DNA from: Sphingopyxis sp. 2PD
Lineage (GTDB): Bacteria; Pseudomonadota; Alphaproteobacteria; Sphingomonadales; Sphingomonadaceae
Reading direction: 5' to 3'
Assembly (NCBI RefSeq): GCF_005503695.1
Contig: NZ_SCMU01000019.1
Location: 1 to 54,082 of the forward strand
DNA: 54,082 bases
This document shows positions 17,157 to 25,521 of this stretch, piece after piece. Both the position numbers and the translations under genes were made by a program. A model generated the notes under the pieces. It was not told the origin of the DNA. It saw only the letters and a program-made list of their open reading frames with translations, and ran no database searches. Every line of letters begins with the position of its first letter. Positions within the stretch are counted from its first letter, which is position 1.

Positions 17157-18347
17157 CACCAGCATCATAGCGCCCACGGGCTGATTCAGGCACTTTCGCC
17201 GGTCGAACCTGTTACGCTTGTCCGCCCGCACGCCGCGCGGCGCGCAGCGCGTTTCTTCATCGACCGCTTTCCCGGCACGACCCTTTATGCGGTCAAGGCG
17301 AATCCGTCGCCCGACCTCTTGCGCGTGCTGTGGGATTCGGGCGTCACCCATTATGACGTCGCGTCGATCGCCGAAGTGCGGCTGGCTGCGCGTACGCTCC
17401 CCGAAGCGACGCTCTGCTTCATGCATCCGGTGAAGGCGGAGGAAGCAATTTCCGAAGCCTATTGGAAGCATGGCGTGCGCACCTTCTCGCTCGACACGAT
17501 GGACGAGCTCGAAAAGATCGTCCGCGCGACCGAAGGCGCAACCGACCTCAACTTGCTCGTACGCCTGCGCGTCTCGTCGGACCATTCGAAGCTCAGCCTC
17601 GCGGCCAAGTTCGGCGCCGAAGCCGATGAAGTCGTCGAGCTGCTGATGGCGACCCGTCAAGCCGCCGACGCGCTCGGCATCTGCTTCCACGTCGGCAGCC
17701 AGGCGATGACCCCGCACGCCTATGCGCAGGCGATGGAGCGTGTCCGCGCCGCGATCGTCGCGGCGTCGGTCACCGTCGACATCATCGATGTCGGGGGCGG
17801 CTTTCCGTCGTCCTATCCCGGCATGGAGCCGCCGCCGCTCGGCGCCTATTTCGACACCATCCACCGCAGCTTCGAAAGCCTGCCGATCAGCTATTCGGCC
17901 GAACTATGGTGCGAACCGGGCCGTGCTTTGTCCGCCGAGTACAGCTCGCTGATCGTGCGCGTCGAAAAGCGCCGCGGCGACGAACTCTATATCAACGACG
18001 GTGCCTATGGCGCGCTGTTCGACGCCGCGCATGTCGGCTGGCGTTTCCCGGTCTCGCTGCTGCGCGATGGCGGCAGCGATGCCGAGATGGTGCCGTTCAG
18101 CTTTTACGGCCCGACCTGCGACGACCTCGACCATATGACGGGGCCGTTCTTCCTGCCGGCGGACATCAAGGCGGGCGATTTCATCGAAATCGGGATGCTC
18201 GGCGCCTATGGCTGCGCGATGCGGACCAAATTCAACGGCTTTGGTGCCGATGAAACCCATGTCGTCAGCGACGAACCGATGACCAGCCTCTACACCGGCG
18301 AAGTCGAGCAGGAACGCCGCAGCGCGACGGTGACCAAGCTGTTCTGA
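17154..18347 (+). CDS. Ornithine decarboxylase, fold type III (possibly lysine/ornithine)
   Basis: A 397-residue alanine-racemase-fold decarboxylase making putrescine from ornithine. The PLP lysine is K48 (LYAVKANP). Other motifs are FHVGSQ, DVGGGFPS, CEPGRALSAEY and the catalytic-Cys motif GPTCDDLD. The TTG at 17154 is chosen because MHQHHSAHGLIQAL matches the expected family N-terminus and GGGGG lies nine bases upstream. The open frame continues further upstream but that part is the leader. Putrescine from this enzyme would feed the carboxyspermidine genes just upstream. Confidence 0.93.
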   Translation: MHQHHSAHGLIQALSPVEPVTLVRPHAARRAARFFIDRFPGTTLYAVKANPSPDLLRVLWDSGVTHYDVASIAEVRLAARTLPEATLCFMHPVKAEEAISEAYWKHGVRTFSLDTMDELEKIVRATEGATDLNLLVRLRVSSDHSKLSLAAKFGAEADEVVELLMATRQAADALGICFHVGSQAMTPHAYAQAMERVRAAIVAASVTVDIIDVGGGFPSSYPGMEPPPLGAYFDTIHRSFESLPISYSAELWCEPGRALSAEYSSLIVRVEKRRGDELYINDGAYGALFDAAHVGWRFPVSLLRDGGSDAEMVPFSFYGPTCDDLDHMTGPFFLPADIKAGDFIEIGMLGAYGCAMRTKFNGFGADETHVVSDEPMTSLYTGEVEQERRSATVTKLF

Positions 18348-18369
18348 TCGCCGCCGCGCGGCGGTCGGT

Positions 18370-19401
18370 TCACATCGCGGCGATGCGGGGGATGACGTAA
18401 TCGGCGTCGCGGCCGACGCCGCGCAGCGTGGCCGATGCAAAGCCGCTCTGCCCGGAAAGCCCGACAAAGCCGAGCCCGCGGATGCTCGTCGACACCCCAC
18501 GGCGGTGCAGCGGCTGGCCGTGCGCGTCGAGCGCGCCCGACGGGCGGAGGAAGTCCATCGCGTGGCGAAAGCCGGTGGCAAAAATGACCACGTCGATCCG
18601 CTCCTCGGTGCCGTCGGGCCAGATGACGCCGTCGGGACTGAAGGCACGGAACATCGTCCGCGTCGCGGGGCGATCGGCCCGCAACGCCGCCTTGTATCGC
18701 CCGTCGTCGACGATCGGCACACCATGGTCGGAAAACAGGTTGAGACTGTTCAGGCGCAGCTTGTCGAACCACCAATGGACGTCGCGGCCGAGCACCCGTT
18801 GCGGCAGAAAGCGAATGCGGTCGCGGACCGCCAGCGTGACGTCGGCATGCCCGGCGAGCTCGACCGCGATCTGTACCGCCGAATTGCCGGCCCCGACGAC
18901 GATCACGCGCCGGCCGCGAAAGCCGTCGGGGCTGCGATAATCCGACGAATGCAGGACACGCCCGCGAAAATCGCCCTGCCCCGCCAGCACCGGCATGTTC
19001 GGCGCCCCGAAGGCGCCCGATGCGACGACCAGTTTCCGCGCGCTGATGGCCTGCCCGCCGCCGATGTCGGCCGAAAAGCCGCCAGCATCGCGCGTCACCG
19101 CCGCGACGCGCGTTGCCAGCCGCACGGGAAAGGCGAAATGCCCGGCATAGCGCTGCAGATAATCGACGACATCGTCGCGCCGCGGATAGGCATAAGGTTC
19201 CCCCGGCATCGCCAGGTCGGGCAGCGACGAATATCGTACCGGCGAAAACAGCTCGAGGCTGTCATAATAGTGCCGCCACGATCCGCCGACCGACGGCGCG
19301 GCGTCAACCAGCAGGAAGTCGGCGCACGATCGCTGCAAGCGCCGCGCCGCCGCCAGCCCCGCCTGCCCGGCGCCGATCACCAGAAAATCAACGTCGCTCA
19401 T
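18370..19401 (-). CDS. Flavin-containing monooxygenase family protein
   Basis: A 343-residue NADPH-dependent flavoprotein of the FMO/TrkA-like group. The FAD motif is VIGAGQAGLAAARR at the N-terminus, and a second Rossmann motif VVGAGNSAVQIA binds NADPH. The sequence YYDSLELFSPVRYSSLP and the ATGF motif (IFATGFRHAMDF) are family hallmarks. It would oxygenate a soft nucleophile or a ketone; the substrate is unknown. Its ATG overlaps the stop of the upstream dioxygenase by four bases (ATGA). It is convergent with the ornithine decarboxylase. Confidence 0.88.
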   Translation of the reverse strand: MSDVDFLVIGAGQAGLAAARRLQRSCADFLLVDAAPSVGGSWRHYYDSLELFSPVRYSSLPDLAMPGEPYAYPRRDDVVDYLQRYAGHFAFPVRLATRVAAVTRDAGGFSADIGGGQAISARKLVVASGAFGAPNMPVLAGQGDFRGRVLHSSDYRSPDGFRGRRVIVVGAGNSAVQIAVELAGHADVTLAVRDRIRFLPQRVLGRDVHWWFDKLRLNSLNLFSDHGVPIVDDGRYKAALRADRPATRTMFRAFSPDGVIWPDGTEERIDVVIFATGFRHAMDFLRPSGALDAHGQPLHRRGVSTSIRGLGFVGLSGQSGFASATLRGVGRDADYVIPRIAAM

Positions 19402-20387
19402 GCGTCGACCCGATCAGCAAAGCCGTGCCGTAACCGGTCATCGCCATCGGCAAATTGGGGCACATTCAGCCACAGCCGCAGCAGGTGCCGTTTTTCGTCG
19501 GGCGCGTCCCAATCCTCATAATCGGTGCGCGCGTGCAGCACGACCGAGTTTTTGAGGAACTGCATGTCGCCTTCCTGAAAATTCATGTCGAGCGCCATGC
19601 CGGGTTCGAAGGGCAGCCATTCAAGCAGGTCGAGCAGGCACTGCTCGTCGTCGCCGAGCGCCGCGATCTCGGGAAAATCCTCGGCGGCGTTGCGGATATA
19701 CCAGGTCAGCAGCATCATCCGGAAAATCCCGCCCTCGCGGCTGACGATCGGATAGCGAAAGGTCTTGGGGCCATCCGGCCCCAGCTGTCCGTGCGCATGA
19801 TGGTGAAATTTGCGTTCCATCAGCGGGGCGAGCTCCGGGCGCCGCGCCACGACCTGATTATACACCTCGACCGACGAACAGATGCGGCTGACCCCGCCCG
19901 CCCGAGCGCCGCGCAGGCAGAGCAGCCCGATAATGTCGGCACCATCGGTGTGAAAGGCCAGCTCGGCGCGCGTTTTGTACAGCCGGACATTGTGATCGCT
20001 GGCCGGTGCGCCGGTGTCGCGAATATCGACCAGCATCTCGCCCGCCGGATTCTGCGCGGTCGGCTGGCCGAGATGCAGCCCGATCAGCCAATAGGCCGCC
20101 GCCGCAACGTCGCGACCGATGCGCCGCACCGGAAGCCCGCGGATCAGCACCATGCCATGGCCGCCATCGATCCGGGCGCGCCAATCGTCCAGCGCCGCCT
20201 CGAGTCCGGTCAGCGGATAATCGCTCCGCGCGAGCTCCCGCAGCGGCACTCCCGCCGCAACCGCCGATTGCGCCGCCGTCACGATCGTCCGTATCTCGCC
20301 TTCGTCGAGCAGGTAGAGCCACTGCTCGGGCCGGTCTTGCAAAGCCTCGCCGCGCCACGGCGCGGGCGACGTCACCATCGATACCAT
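19398..20387 (-). CDS. TauD/TfdA-family 2-oxoglutarate dioxygenase
   Basis: A 329-residue Fe(II)/2OG dioxygenase. The iron ligands are H146-x-D148 (AFHTDGADI) and distal H285 (VVLHARTDYED); R304 (HLLRLWL) is placed to bind 2-oxoglutarate. The family removes sulfonate or ether groups or hydroxylates small acids; the substrate here is not evident. ATGs occur at 20387 and 20378. It is the first gene of a two-gene unit with the monooxygenase and is transcribed divergently from the LuxR-type regulator across an AT-rich region with palindromes. Confidence 0.86.
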   Translation of the reverse strand: MVSMVTSPAPWRGEALQDRPEQWLYLLDEGEIRTIVTAAQSAVAAGVPLRELARSDYPLTGLEAALDDWRARIDGGHGMVLIRGLPVRRIGRDVAAAAYWLIGLHLGQPTAQNPAGEMLVDIRDTGAPASDHNVRLYKTRAELAFHTDGADIIGLLCLRGARAGGVSRICSSVEVYNQVVARRPELAPLMERKFHHHAHGQLGPDGPKTFRYPIVSREGGIFRMMLLTWYIRNAAEDFPEIAALGDDEQCLLDLLEWLPFEPGMALDMNFQEGDMQFLKNSVVLHARTDYEDWDAPDEKRHLLRLWLNVPQFADGDDRLRHGFADRVDA

Positions 20388-20439
20388 TTTTCCGTCCTTC
20401 CGGTCATTTTGCGTGTGGGAGGAGCATCGTTCGCGCTCG

Positions 20440-20470
20440 ATTCGATTCTATATTTCCGGAATTATCGAAT
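20440..20470. promoter_or_regulatory. Inverted repeat, candidate operator 1
   Basis: ATTCGAT (20440-20446) and ATCGAAT (20464-20470) are reverse complements 17 bases apart, in the AT-rich gap between the dioxygenase and the regulator. The half-site TTCGAT/ATCGAA recurs in the second palindrome 20 bases away. Confidence 0.4.
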
Positions 20471-20489
20471 TAAACAGGATCGTCAATTC

Positions 20490-20513
20490 ATATTTCGATA
20501 CCTATCGAAATAT
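20490..20513. promoter_or_regulatory. Perfect 11-base palindrome, candidate operator 2
   Basis: ATATTTCGATA and its exact reverse complement flank a CC centre, 24 bases in all. It is centred about 110 bases before both divergent start codons, and its AT content contrasts sharply with the GC-rich surroundings. A dimeric regulator, perhaps the adjacent LuxR-type protein, is the natural candidate to bind it. Confidence 0.55.
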
Positions 20514-20610
20514 ATCACGCCTCTGCGCCTGCACATTTTCACCGGGGCGCCCTTGCAAAAAACGCTCTGACACTCGAAAGTCACCGCGACGTCGCAGCAA
20601 CGGGGGCGGA

Positions 20611-21693
20611 ATGCAGGACGATCTGATCGACCGAATCTATGAATGCTCGGTGGTGCCCGAGGCGTGGCCGACGGTGCTCGACGATGTCGCGGCGCTGTCC
20701 GGGGCGGTCGGCGGCCTGCTGTTCTCGGCCCGCAAGGCGCTGAACTGGACGGCGTCGGATCGGGTCGCCGATGTGTTTGCCGAATATGTCAACGACGGCT
20801 GGTTCGGCAAATGCAGCCGCCGCGTCTGCCTGATGAGCCAGGACACGCCGTCCTTCTTTGTCGAACATGATTTCTGGAGCGACGCGGAAATCGACGCCGA
20901 CCCCGTATATCGCGATTTCTTTCGCCCGCGAGGCCTCGGCTGGTCGGCGGGGACCGGGCTGCAGGTGCCGACGGGCGACAATATCGTGTTCAGCGTCGAA
21001 CGCCCCTTTACCGATGGCCCGGTCGACCCGGACAGCGTCGCGCGGCTCAACATGATCCGGCCCCACCTCGCGCGCAGCGCGCTGGTCAGTGCGCGGCTCC
21101 AGCACAAGCGGGCACAGGGCGCGAGCGAGGCATTGACCGCACTCCAGCTCCCCGCCTTTTTGCTCAAGGCGACCGGCGAGGTGGCCGAAATCAGCCCGCT
21201 TGCCGCCGACCTCAGCGACCATGTCGTACATGGGGCGCACGGACGCCTGCGTCTGCGCGACGGCCAGGCCGACCGGATTTTGACCGACGCCATCGCGGCG
21301 CTCGATCAGGATGCCGACGACATGGTCCGCTCCTTTCCGGTGCGCGGCGACGATGGCCTGCCCCGGCTCGTCGCGCATGTCATTCCCGTTCGGCGCGGCG
21401 CGCATGACGTGTTCGGCGACAGTTTCGCGCTCCTGCTGCTTATCCCCGTCGCGTCGGACCGGGCGCCCAGCGCGACGTTGATGAAATCGCTGTTCGACCT
21501 GACGCCCGCCGAGGCGCGCGTCGCGCGCGGCATCGCCGCGGGCGAGACGCCCGAAGCGCTCGCGACCGAAGGCGATGTCGCGATCAGCACGGTGCGAACC
21601 CAGCTGCGCCGCGTGCTGGAAAAGACGGGCTGCGCGCGGCAGGCCGATCTCGCGGCGCTGCTGGCGCGGATCGGCGCGAGCGCGCCCGGCTGA
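20611..21693 (+). CDS. LuxR-type helix-turn-helix transcriptional regulator
   Basis: A 360-residue regulator. The N-terminal ~280 residues are a sensor region without a recognisable autoinducer or receiver domain. The C-terminal ~65 residues form a GerE/LuxR DNA-binding domain starting LFDLTPAEARVARGIAAGE and continuing through ISTVRTQLRRVLEKTG. The ATG at 20611 follows GGGGGCGGA. It is divergent from the dioxygenase-monooxygenase pair and probably controls it. The ligand is unknown. Confidence 0.88.
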   Translation: MQDDLIDRIYECSVVPEAWPTVLDDVAALSGAVGGLLFSARKALNWTASDRVADVFAEYVNDGWFGKCSRRVCLMSQDTPSFFVEHDFWSDAEIDADPVYRDFFRPRGLGWSAGTGLQVPTGDNIVFSVERPFTDGPVDPDSVARLNMIRPHLARSALVSARLQHKRAQGASEALTALQLPAFLLKATGEVAEISPLAADLSDHVVHGAHGRLRLRDGQADRILTDAIAALDQDADDMVRSFPVRGDDGLPRLVAHVIPVRRGAHDVFGDSFALLLLIPVASDRAPSATLMKSLFDLTPAEARVARGIAAGETPEALATEGDVAISTVRTQLRRVLEKTGCARQADLAALLARIGASAPG

Positions 21694-21703
21694 TCCGCGC
21701 GCC

Positions 21704-21723
21704 CATCCTTCATATGGAGGATG
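21704..21723 (+). terminator. Hairpin after the LuxR-type gene
   Basis: CATCCT (21704-21709) and AGGATG (21718-21723) pair around an eight-base loop, 11 bases after the regulator's stop. No T tract follows. A second, looser pair (CTGACGG 21757-21763 with CCGTCAG 21784-21790) lies in the same gap before the MFS gene. Confidence 0.35.
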
Positions 21724-21899
21724 CGGCTTGCCGTCGAATCGGGTCTTATCCTTCCACTGACGGCGTTTCTGCGACCCACATCTCCGTCAGTCGGCGGCGT
21801 CCTTGTTCCCGCGGTTTCGGCCCCGGGTGCCGGGGGCGCCGTCGATCGCGCGTAGATGTTGCTGACGCCGGAACGCGAGGACGCTAAGCCAGTCGGCCC

Positions 21900-23222
21900 A
21901 TGCGTCCCTTTCACCACCTCCTCATCAACAATCTGATCGCCAACATCACCAATTTCACGGTGTGGTTCGCGATCACGTTCTGGATCTTCCTTGAAACGCG
22001 GTCGGTGTTCGCGACGGGGATGATCGCGGGCATCTATCTGGTGCTCACCGGGGCGCTGGGCATCTGGTTCGGCAGCCTGGTCGATCATCATCGCAAGCGC
22101 AGCATGATGCTGGTTTCCAGCATCGCGTCGCTCGCGATCTATGCCACCGCGCTCGGCGCCTATGCGCTTGATCCCGCTATCCGCATCGCCGCGACCGACA
22201 GCGTCGCACTATGGTTGTTCGTCCTCCTGACCATGCTCGGCGTCATCGTCGGCAACATTCGCATGATCGCGCTGCCAACGCTCGTCACCCTGCTCGTGCC
22301 CGCCGATCGGCGCGACAAGGCGAACGGGCTGGTCGGGATGGTCAGCGGCATCGGTTTCCTGACCACCTCGGCGATCAGCGGTTTCCTCGTCGCATGGGGC
22401 GGGATGGTCGCAACCCTGGCCTTCGCGATCATCTTTTCGCTCGTCGCCGCGCTCCACCTCCTGTTCGTATCGGTCGACGAGCCACGCGGAGCCGATGCGC
22501 ATGACGCGCCGCGGCGGATCGATCTCGCCGGCACATTTCGCGTCGTGCGCGCCATTCCGGGGCTGTTCGCGCTGATCCTGTTCGCGGCGTTCAACAATCT
22601 GCTCGGCGGCGTCTTCATGGCGCTGATGGACGCTTATGGCCTGTCGTTGATGAAGGTCGAGCAATGGGGGCTGCTCTGGGCCTTTGTGTCCTGCGCCTTC
22701 ATCCTCGCGGGAATGGTGATCGCGCGCACCGGTCTAGGCGTCAATCCGGTGCGGACGCTGCTGCTTGTCAATCTGATCGTATGGGCGGTCGCAGCCGTGT
22801 TCACGATCCAGTCGTCGATCATCCTGCTGACAATCGGCTGCTTCATCTGGCTTTTTCTCGGCCCCTATGCCGAAGCCGCCGAGCAGACCACGTTGCAGAA
22901 GGTCGTGCCATTCGAGCGGCAGGGCCGCGTCTTCGGCTTTGCCCAATCGGTCGAACAGGCGGCCTCGCCGCTGACCGCTTTCCTCATTGCCCCGCTTACC
23001 CAGTTCATCTTCGTCCCGCTGATGACCAGCGGCGCGGGGGCCGAGATGATCGGCGACTGGTACGGGCGCGGTGCCGAACGCGGCATTGCGATCGTGTTCA
23101 CGATCACCGGCCTGCTCGGCGTGCTGGCGACGCTCGTGGCGTTCCGGTCGCAAGCCTATCGCCAGATTTCGGCAGCCTATGCGGCGGGAGCGCCGCTCGA
23201 CGAAAATGCCGCCCAGCGATAG
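21900..23222 (+). CDS. MFS transporter
   Basis: A 440-residue major facilitator protein with about 12 hydrophobic helices in two halves. The N-terminal half has the loop 2-3 motif GSLVDHHRKR, a form of the MFS motif A G-x-x-x-D-R-x-G-R/K-R. The second half repeats a long hydrophobic pattern up to about residue 415. The ribosome binding site before the ATG is weak. Substrate is not predictable; neighbours suggest an organic acid or drug. Transcribed in the same direction as the CoA transferase gene, 106 bases apart. Confidence 0.85.
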   Translation: MRPFHHLLINNLIANITNFTVWFAITFWIFLETRSVFATGMIAGIYLVLTGALGIWFGSLVDHHRKRSMMLVSSIASLAIYATALGAYALDPAIRIAATDSVALWLFVLLTMLGVIVGNIRMIALPTLVTLLVPADRRDKANGLVGMVSGIGFLTTSAISGFLVAWGGMVATLAFAIIFSLVAALHLLFVSVDEPRGADAHDAPRRIDLAGTFRVVRAIPGLFALILFAAFNNLLGGVFMALMDAYGLSLMKVEQWGLLWAFVSCAFILAGMVIARTGLGVNPVRTLLLVNLIVWAVAAVFTIQSSIILLTIGCFIWLFLGPYAEAAEQTTLQKVVPFERQGRVFGFAQSVEQAASPLTAFLIAPLTQFIFVPLMTSGAGAEMIGDWYGRGAERGIAIVFTITGLLGVLATLVAFRSQAYRQISAAYAAGAPLDENAAQR

Positions 23223-23328
23223 GGACGACCGATTGCCTTTTCGGTTTCCTTCTGCAACCATTCTGGCCGAAATGGGAAATGGAGAGGCATAGGATGGCAT
23301 CGAAGTCGAACCAGTTGGGGCGTGCCGC

Positions 23329-24489
23329 ATGACCATGCTGTCCGGCATCCGTATCGTCGACCTGACGACGGTGATCTTCGGCCCCTATGCGACGCAGATG
23401 CTTGCCGATCTCGGCGCCGAGGTGATCAAGGTCGAAACGCCGGGAACGGGCGACATCTCGCGCTATCTGGGCAGCGGGGTTCCCGATCCGACGATGGGGT
23501 CGATCCATCTGACGGTGAATCGCGGCAAGCGCTCGATCGCACTCGACCTCAAAAAACCCGATGATGCCGCGGTGCTCCACGACCTCGTCGCCACCGCCGA
23601 CGTGTTTTTCCACAATGTCCGCGGCAAGGCGATCGCCAAGCTGGGGTTCGACTATGCCGGCTGCAAGGCGATCAAGGACGATATCATCTATGTCCATGGC
23701 ACCGGCTTCGGACAGGACGGCCCCTATGCCGATCTCCAGGCCTATGACGATGTGATCCAGGCCGCGACCGGCACCACCAGCCTGCTGCCGCGCGTCGATG
23801 GCGACCCGCGCCCGCGCTATTTCCCGTCCCTGATCGCCGACAAGATCGCGGGCCAGTTCGGCGCGCAGGCGATTCTCGCGGCGCTGATCCACAAGCTGCG
23901 CACCGGCGAGGGACAGGCGGTCGAGGTGCCGATGTTCGAATGTTTCGCATCCTTCATGCTGACCGAACATCTGCGCGACGCCGCGCTCGACCCGCCGCTC
24001 GGCCCCGCCGGCTATCCGCGCCAGCTCGATCCGACGCGCCAGCCCTTTCCGACGAGTGACGGCTATCTCGCGATCGTCCCCTACACGCCCGAATCGACGG
24101 CGCGGCTGATGGCACTCCTCGGCAGCGCGGGGCTGACCGAAACGCCCGAGTTCGAGGCGGCGAAGGCGAAGGGCCAGCATATGCCGATCGTTTACCGCGA
24201 GATCGCCCGCAAGACCCCGGCCAAGACAACCGCCGAATGGCTGGCGCTGTTCGCGGCAAACGACATCCCCGCGATGGCGGCGCGCGACCTGCAGGACATC
24301 AAGGACGATCCGCATTTCGTCGCGACCGGCTTTTTCCGGCCGCGCGTCCACCCCGACGTCGGCGCGTTCCACGAAATGCAGCCGCCGGTAAGATATGGCG
24401 CCGCGCCCGCCCGCGACCTCGGCCTTGCGCCAAAGGTTGATGGCGATGGCGCCGCGATCCGCGCCGAACTCGCCGCACGGCAGGGCTGA
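23329..24489 (+). CDS. CaiB/BaiF-family (class III) CoA transferase
   Basis: A 386-residue CoA transferase that moves CoA between carboxylic acids via an aspartyl-CoA anhydride. The catalytic aspartate is about D140 in AYDDVIQAATG. The N-terminal GPYATQMLADLGAEVIKVE and NRGKRSIALDLK are hallmarks. Two ATGs (23329 and 23335) are in frame. The acyl substrate is unknown, as in most of this family. Confidence 0.9.
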   Translation: MTMLSGIRIVDLTTVIFGPYATQMLADLGAEVIKVETPGTGDISRYLGSGVPDPTMGSIHLTVNRGKRSIALDLKKPDDAAVLHDLVATADVFFHNVRGKAIAKLGFDYAGCKAIKDDIIYVHGTGFGQDGPYADLQAYDDVIQAATGTTSLLPRVDGDPRPRYFPSLIADKIAGQFGAQAILAALIHKLRTGEGQAVEVPMFECFASFMLTEHLRDAALDPPLGPAGYPRQLDPTRQPFPTSDGYLAIVPYTPESTARLMALLGSAGLTETPEFEAAKAKGQHMPIVYREIARKTPAKTTAEWLALFAANDIPAMAARDLQDIKDDPHFVATGFFRPRVHPDVGAFHEMQPPVRYGAAPARDLGLAPKVDGDGAAIRAELAARQG

Positions 24490-24554
24490 ATTTCGGCGAT
24501 TGCATTGCGGCGCGCGCGCCCTAGCATCGCGCCTATTCTGGGAGGGGGAACAAA

Positions 24555-24986
24555 ATGCCTGAAAATCTGCTGGCACCCGGCGCGGTCCTCGCGCTGTGGA
24601 CACTCATCATGTTGGGCTGGGTCGCCGTCACCCGTTTTTCGGCGATGTCGAAAGCGGGCGTCGACCTCAGCGCCGCGCCGCCCGGCGGCCGCGGGGTCGA
24701 CCTGGAAAATGTGCTGCCGCCGACGATCAACTGGAAATCGCACAATTATACGCATTTGCTCGAACAGCCGACGCTGTTCTACGCCGTGATCATCTTTCTG
24801 CACCTGTCGGGGGGCAGCACCGATCTGACGCGCGGGCTGGCGTGGGCCTATGTCGTGCTGCGCATCGTCCACAGCCTCTGGCAGGCGACGGTCAACCGGA
24901 TCCCGGTGCGCTTCGCGATCTTTGCGCTGGCGACCTTCTGTCTGATCGCGCTGGCTTTGCTGGCGGTGATCGCCACTTTGGGTTGA
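24555..24986 (+). CDS. MAPEG-family membrane protein (copy 1)
   Basis: A 143-residue protein with four hydrophobic helices, of the MAPEG family (membrane-associated proteins in eicosanoid and glutathione metabolism). Motifs are HNYTHLLEQPTLFYAV and [20 protein letters not shown] precedes the ATG. The next gene is a clear paralogue 12 bases downstream. Bacterial MAPEG members are often glutathione-binding, but the function here is unknown. Confidence 0.88.
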   Translation: MPENLLAPGAVLALWTLIMLGWVAVTRFSAMSKAGVDLSAAPPGGRGVDLENVLPPTINWKSHNYTHLLEQPTLFYAVIIFLHLSGGSTDLTRGLAWAYVVLRIVHSLWQATVNRIPVRFAIFALATFCLIALALLAVIATLG

Positions 24987-24998
24987 GGGGGACGATAA

Positions 24999-25433
24999 AT
25001 GGATACGAACGACATTCTTGGGCCGGTCGCCACGCTCGCGCTTTGGTCGATGATCATGTGGGTGTGGATGTACGCGACACGCATTCCCGCCATGCAGCGC
25101 GCCAAGATCGACGCGAAAAATCTGGTGGGGACGACCGGCAGGGGGCTCGACGAGGTGCTGCCCGCCGAAGTGCAGTGGAAGGCGCACAACTACAACCATC
25201 TGATGGAACAGCCGACGATCTTCTACGCCGTCGCGATCGCGCTGGCGGTCGGCGGCATGGGCGGCGGACTGAACGCCCAGCTCGCTTGGGCCTATGTGGT
25301 CTTGCGGATCGTTCACAGCCTGATCCAGGTGACGGTCAACCGCGTGATGTGGCGTTTCCTGGTGTTCGCGCTGGCGAGCGTCGCGCTGCTCGCGCTGTGC
25401 GTCCACGCGTTCATGGGGTTTGTGCTGAATTGA
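24999..25433 (+). CDS. MAPEG-family membrane protein (copy 2)
   Basis: A 144-residue paralogue of the preceding gene, sharing AWAYVVLRIVHS and the HNY-x-HL-x-EQPT-x-FYAV pattern and the same helix layout, but diverged elsewhere. The ATG follows GAGGGGG. The pair most likely arose by tandem duplication, and MAPEG proteins form trimers, so the two products could make hetero-oligomers. Confidence 0.88.
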   Translation: MDTNDILGPVATLALWSMIMWVWMYATRIPAMQRAKIDAKNLVGTTGRGLDEVLPAEVQWKAHNYNHLMEQPTIFYAVAIALAVGGMGGGLNAQLAWAYVVLRIVHSLIQVTVNRVMWRFLVFALASVALLALCVHAFMGFVLN

Positions 25434-25442
25434 GTTGATGGC

Positions 25443-25521
25443 CGTCGCCCCCGCGAAGGCGGGGGCCGCTGGCAGCCTTGCGCTACGCCGACGGCGGCCC
25501 CCGCCTCCGCGGGGGCGACGG
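25443..25521. repeat. GC-rich inverted repeat (GTCGCCCCCGCGAAGG family)
   Basis: Arms starting CGTCGCCCCCGCGAAGGCGG and a near-perfect complement ending at 25521, next to the TAA of the convergent methyltransferase. The same family recurs at 38613-38704 and 51761-51837. Confidence 0.8.

Noticed and set aside
20413..20610. Longer N-terminus for the LuxR-type regulator
   Set aside because: The upstream part is AT-rich, holds the palindromes and has no family-like sequence. The ATG at 20611 has a strong ribosome binding site.
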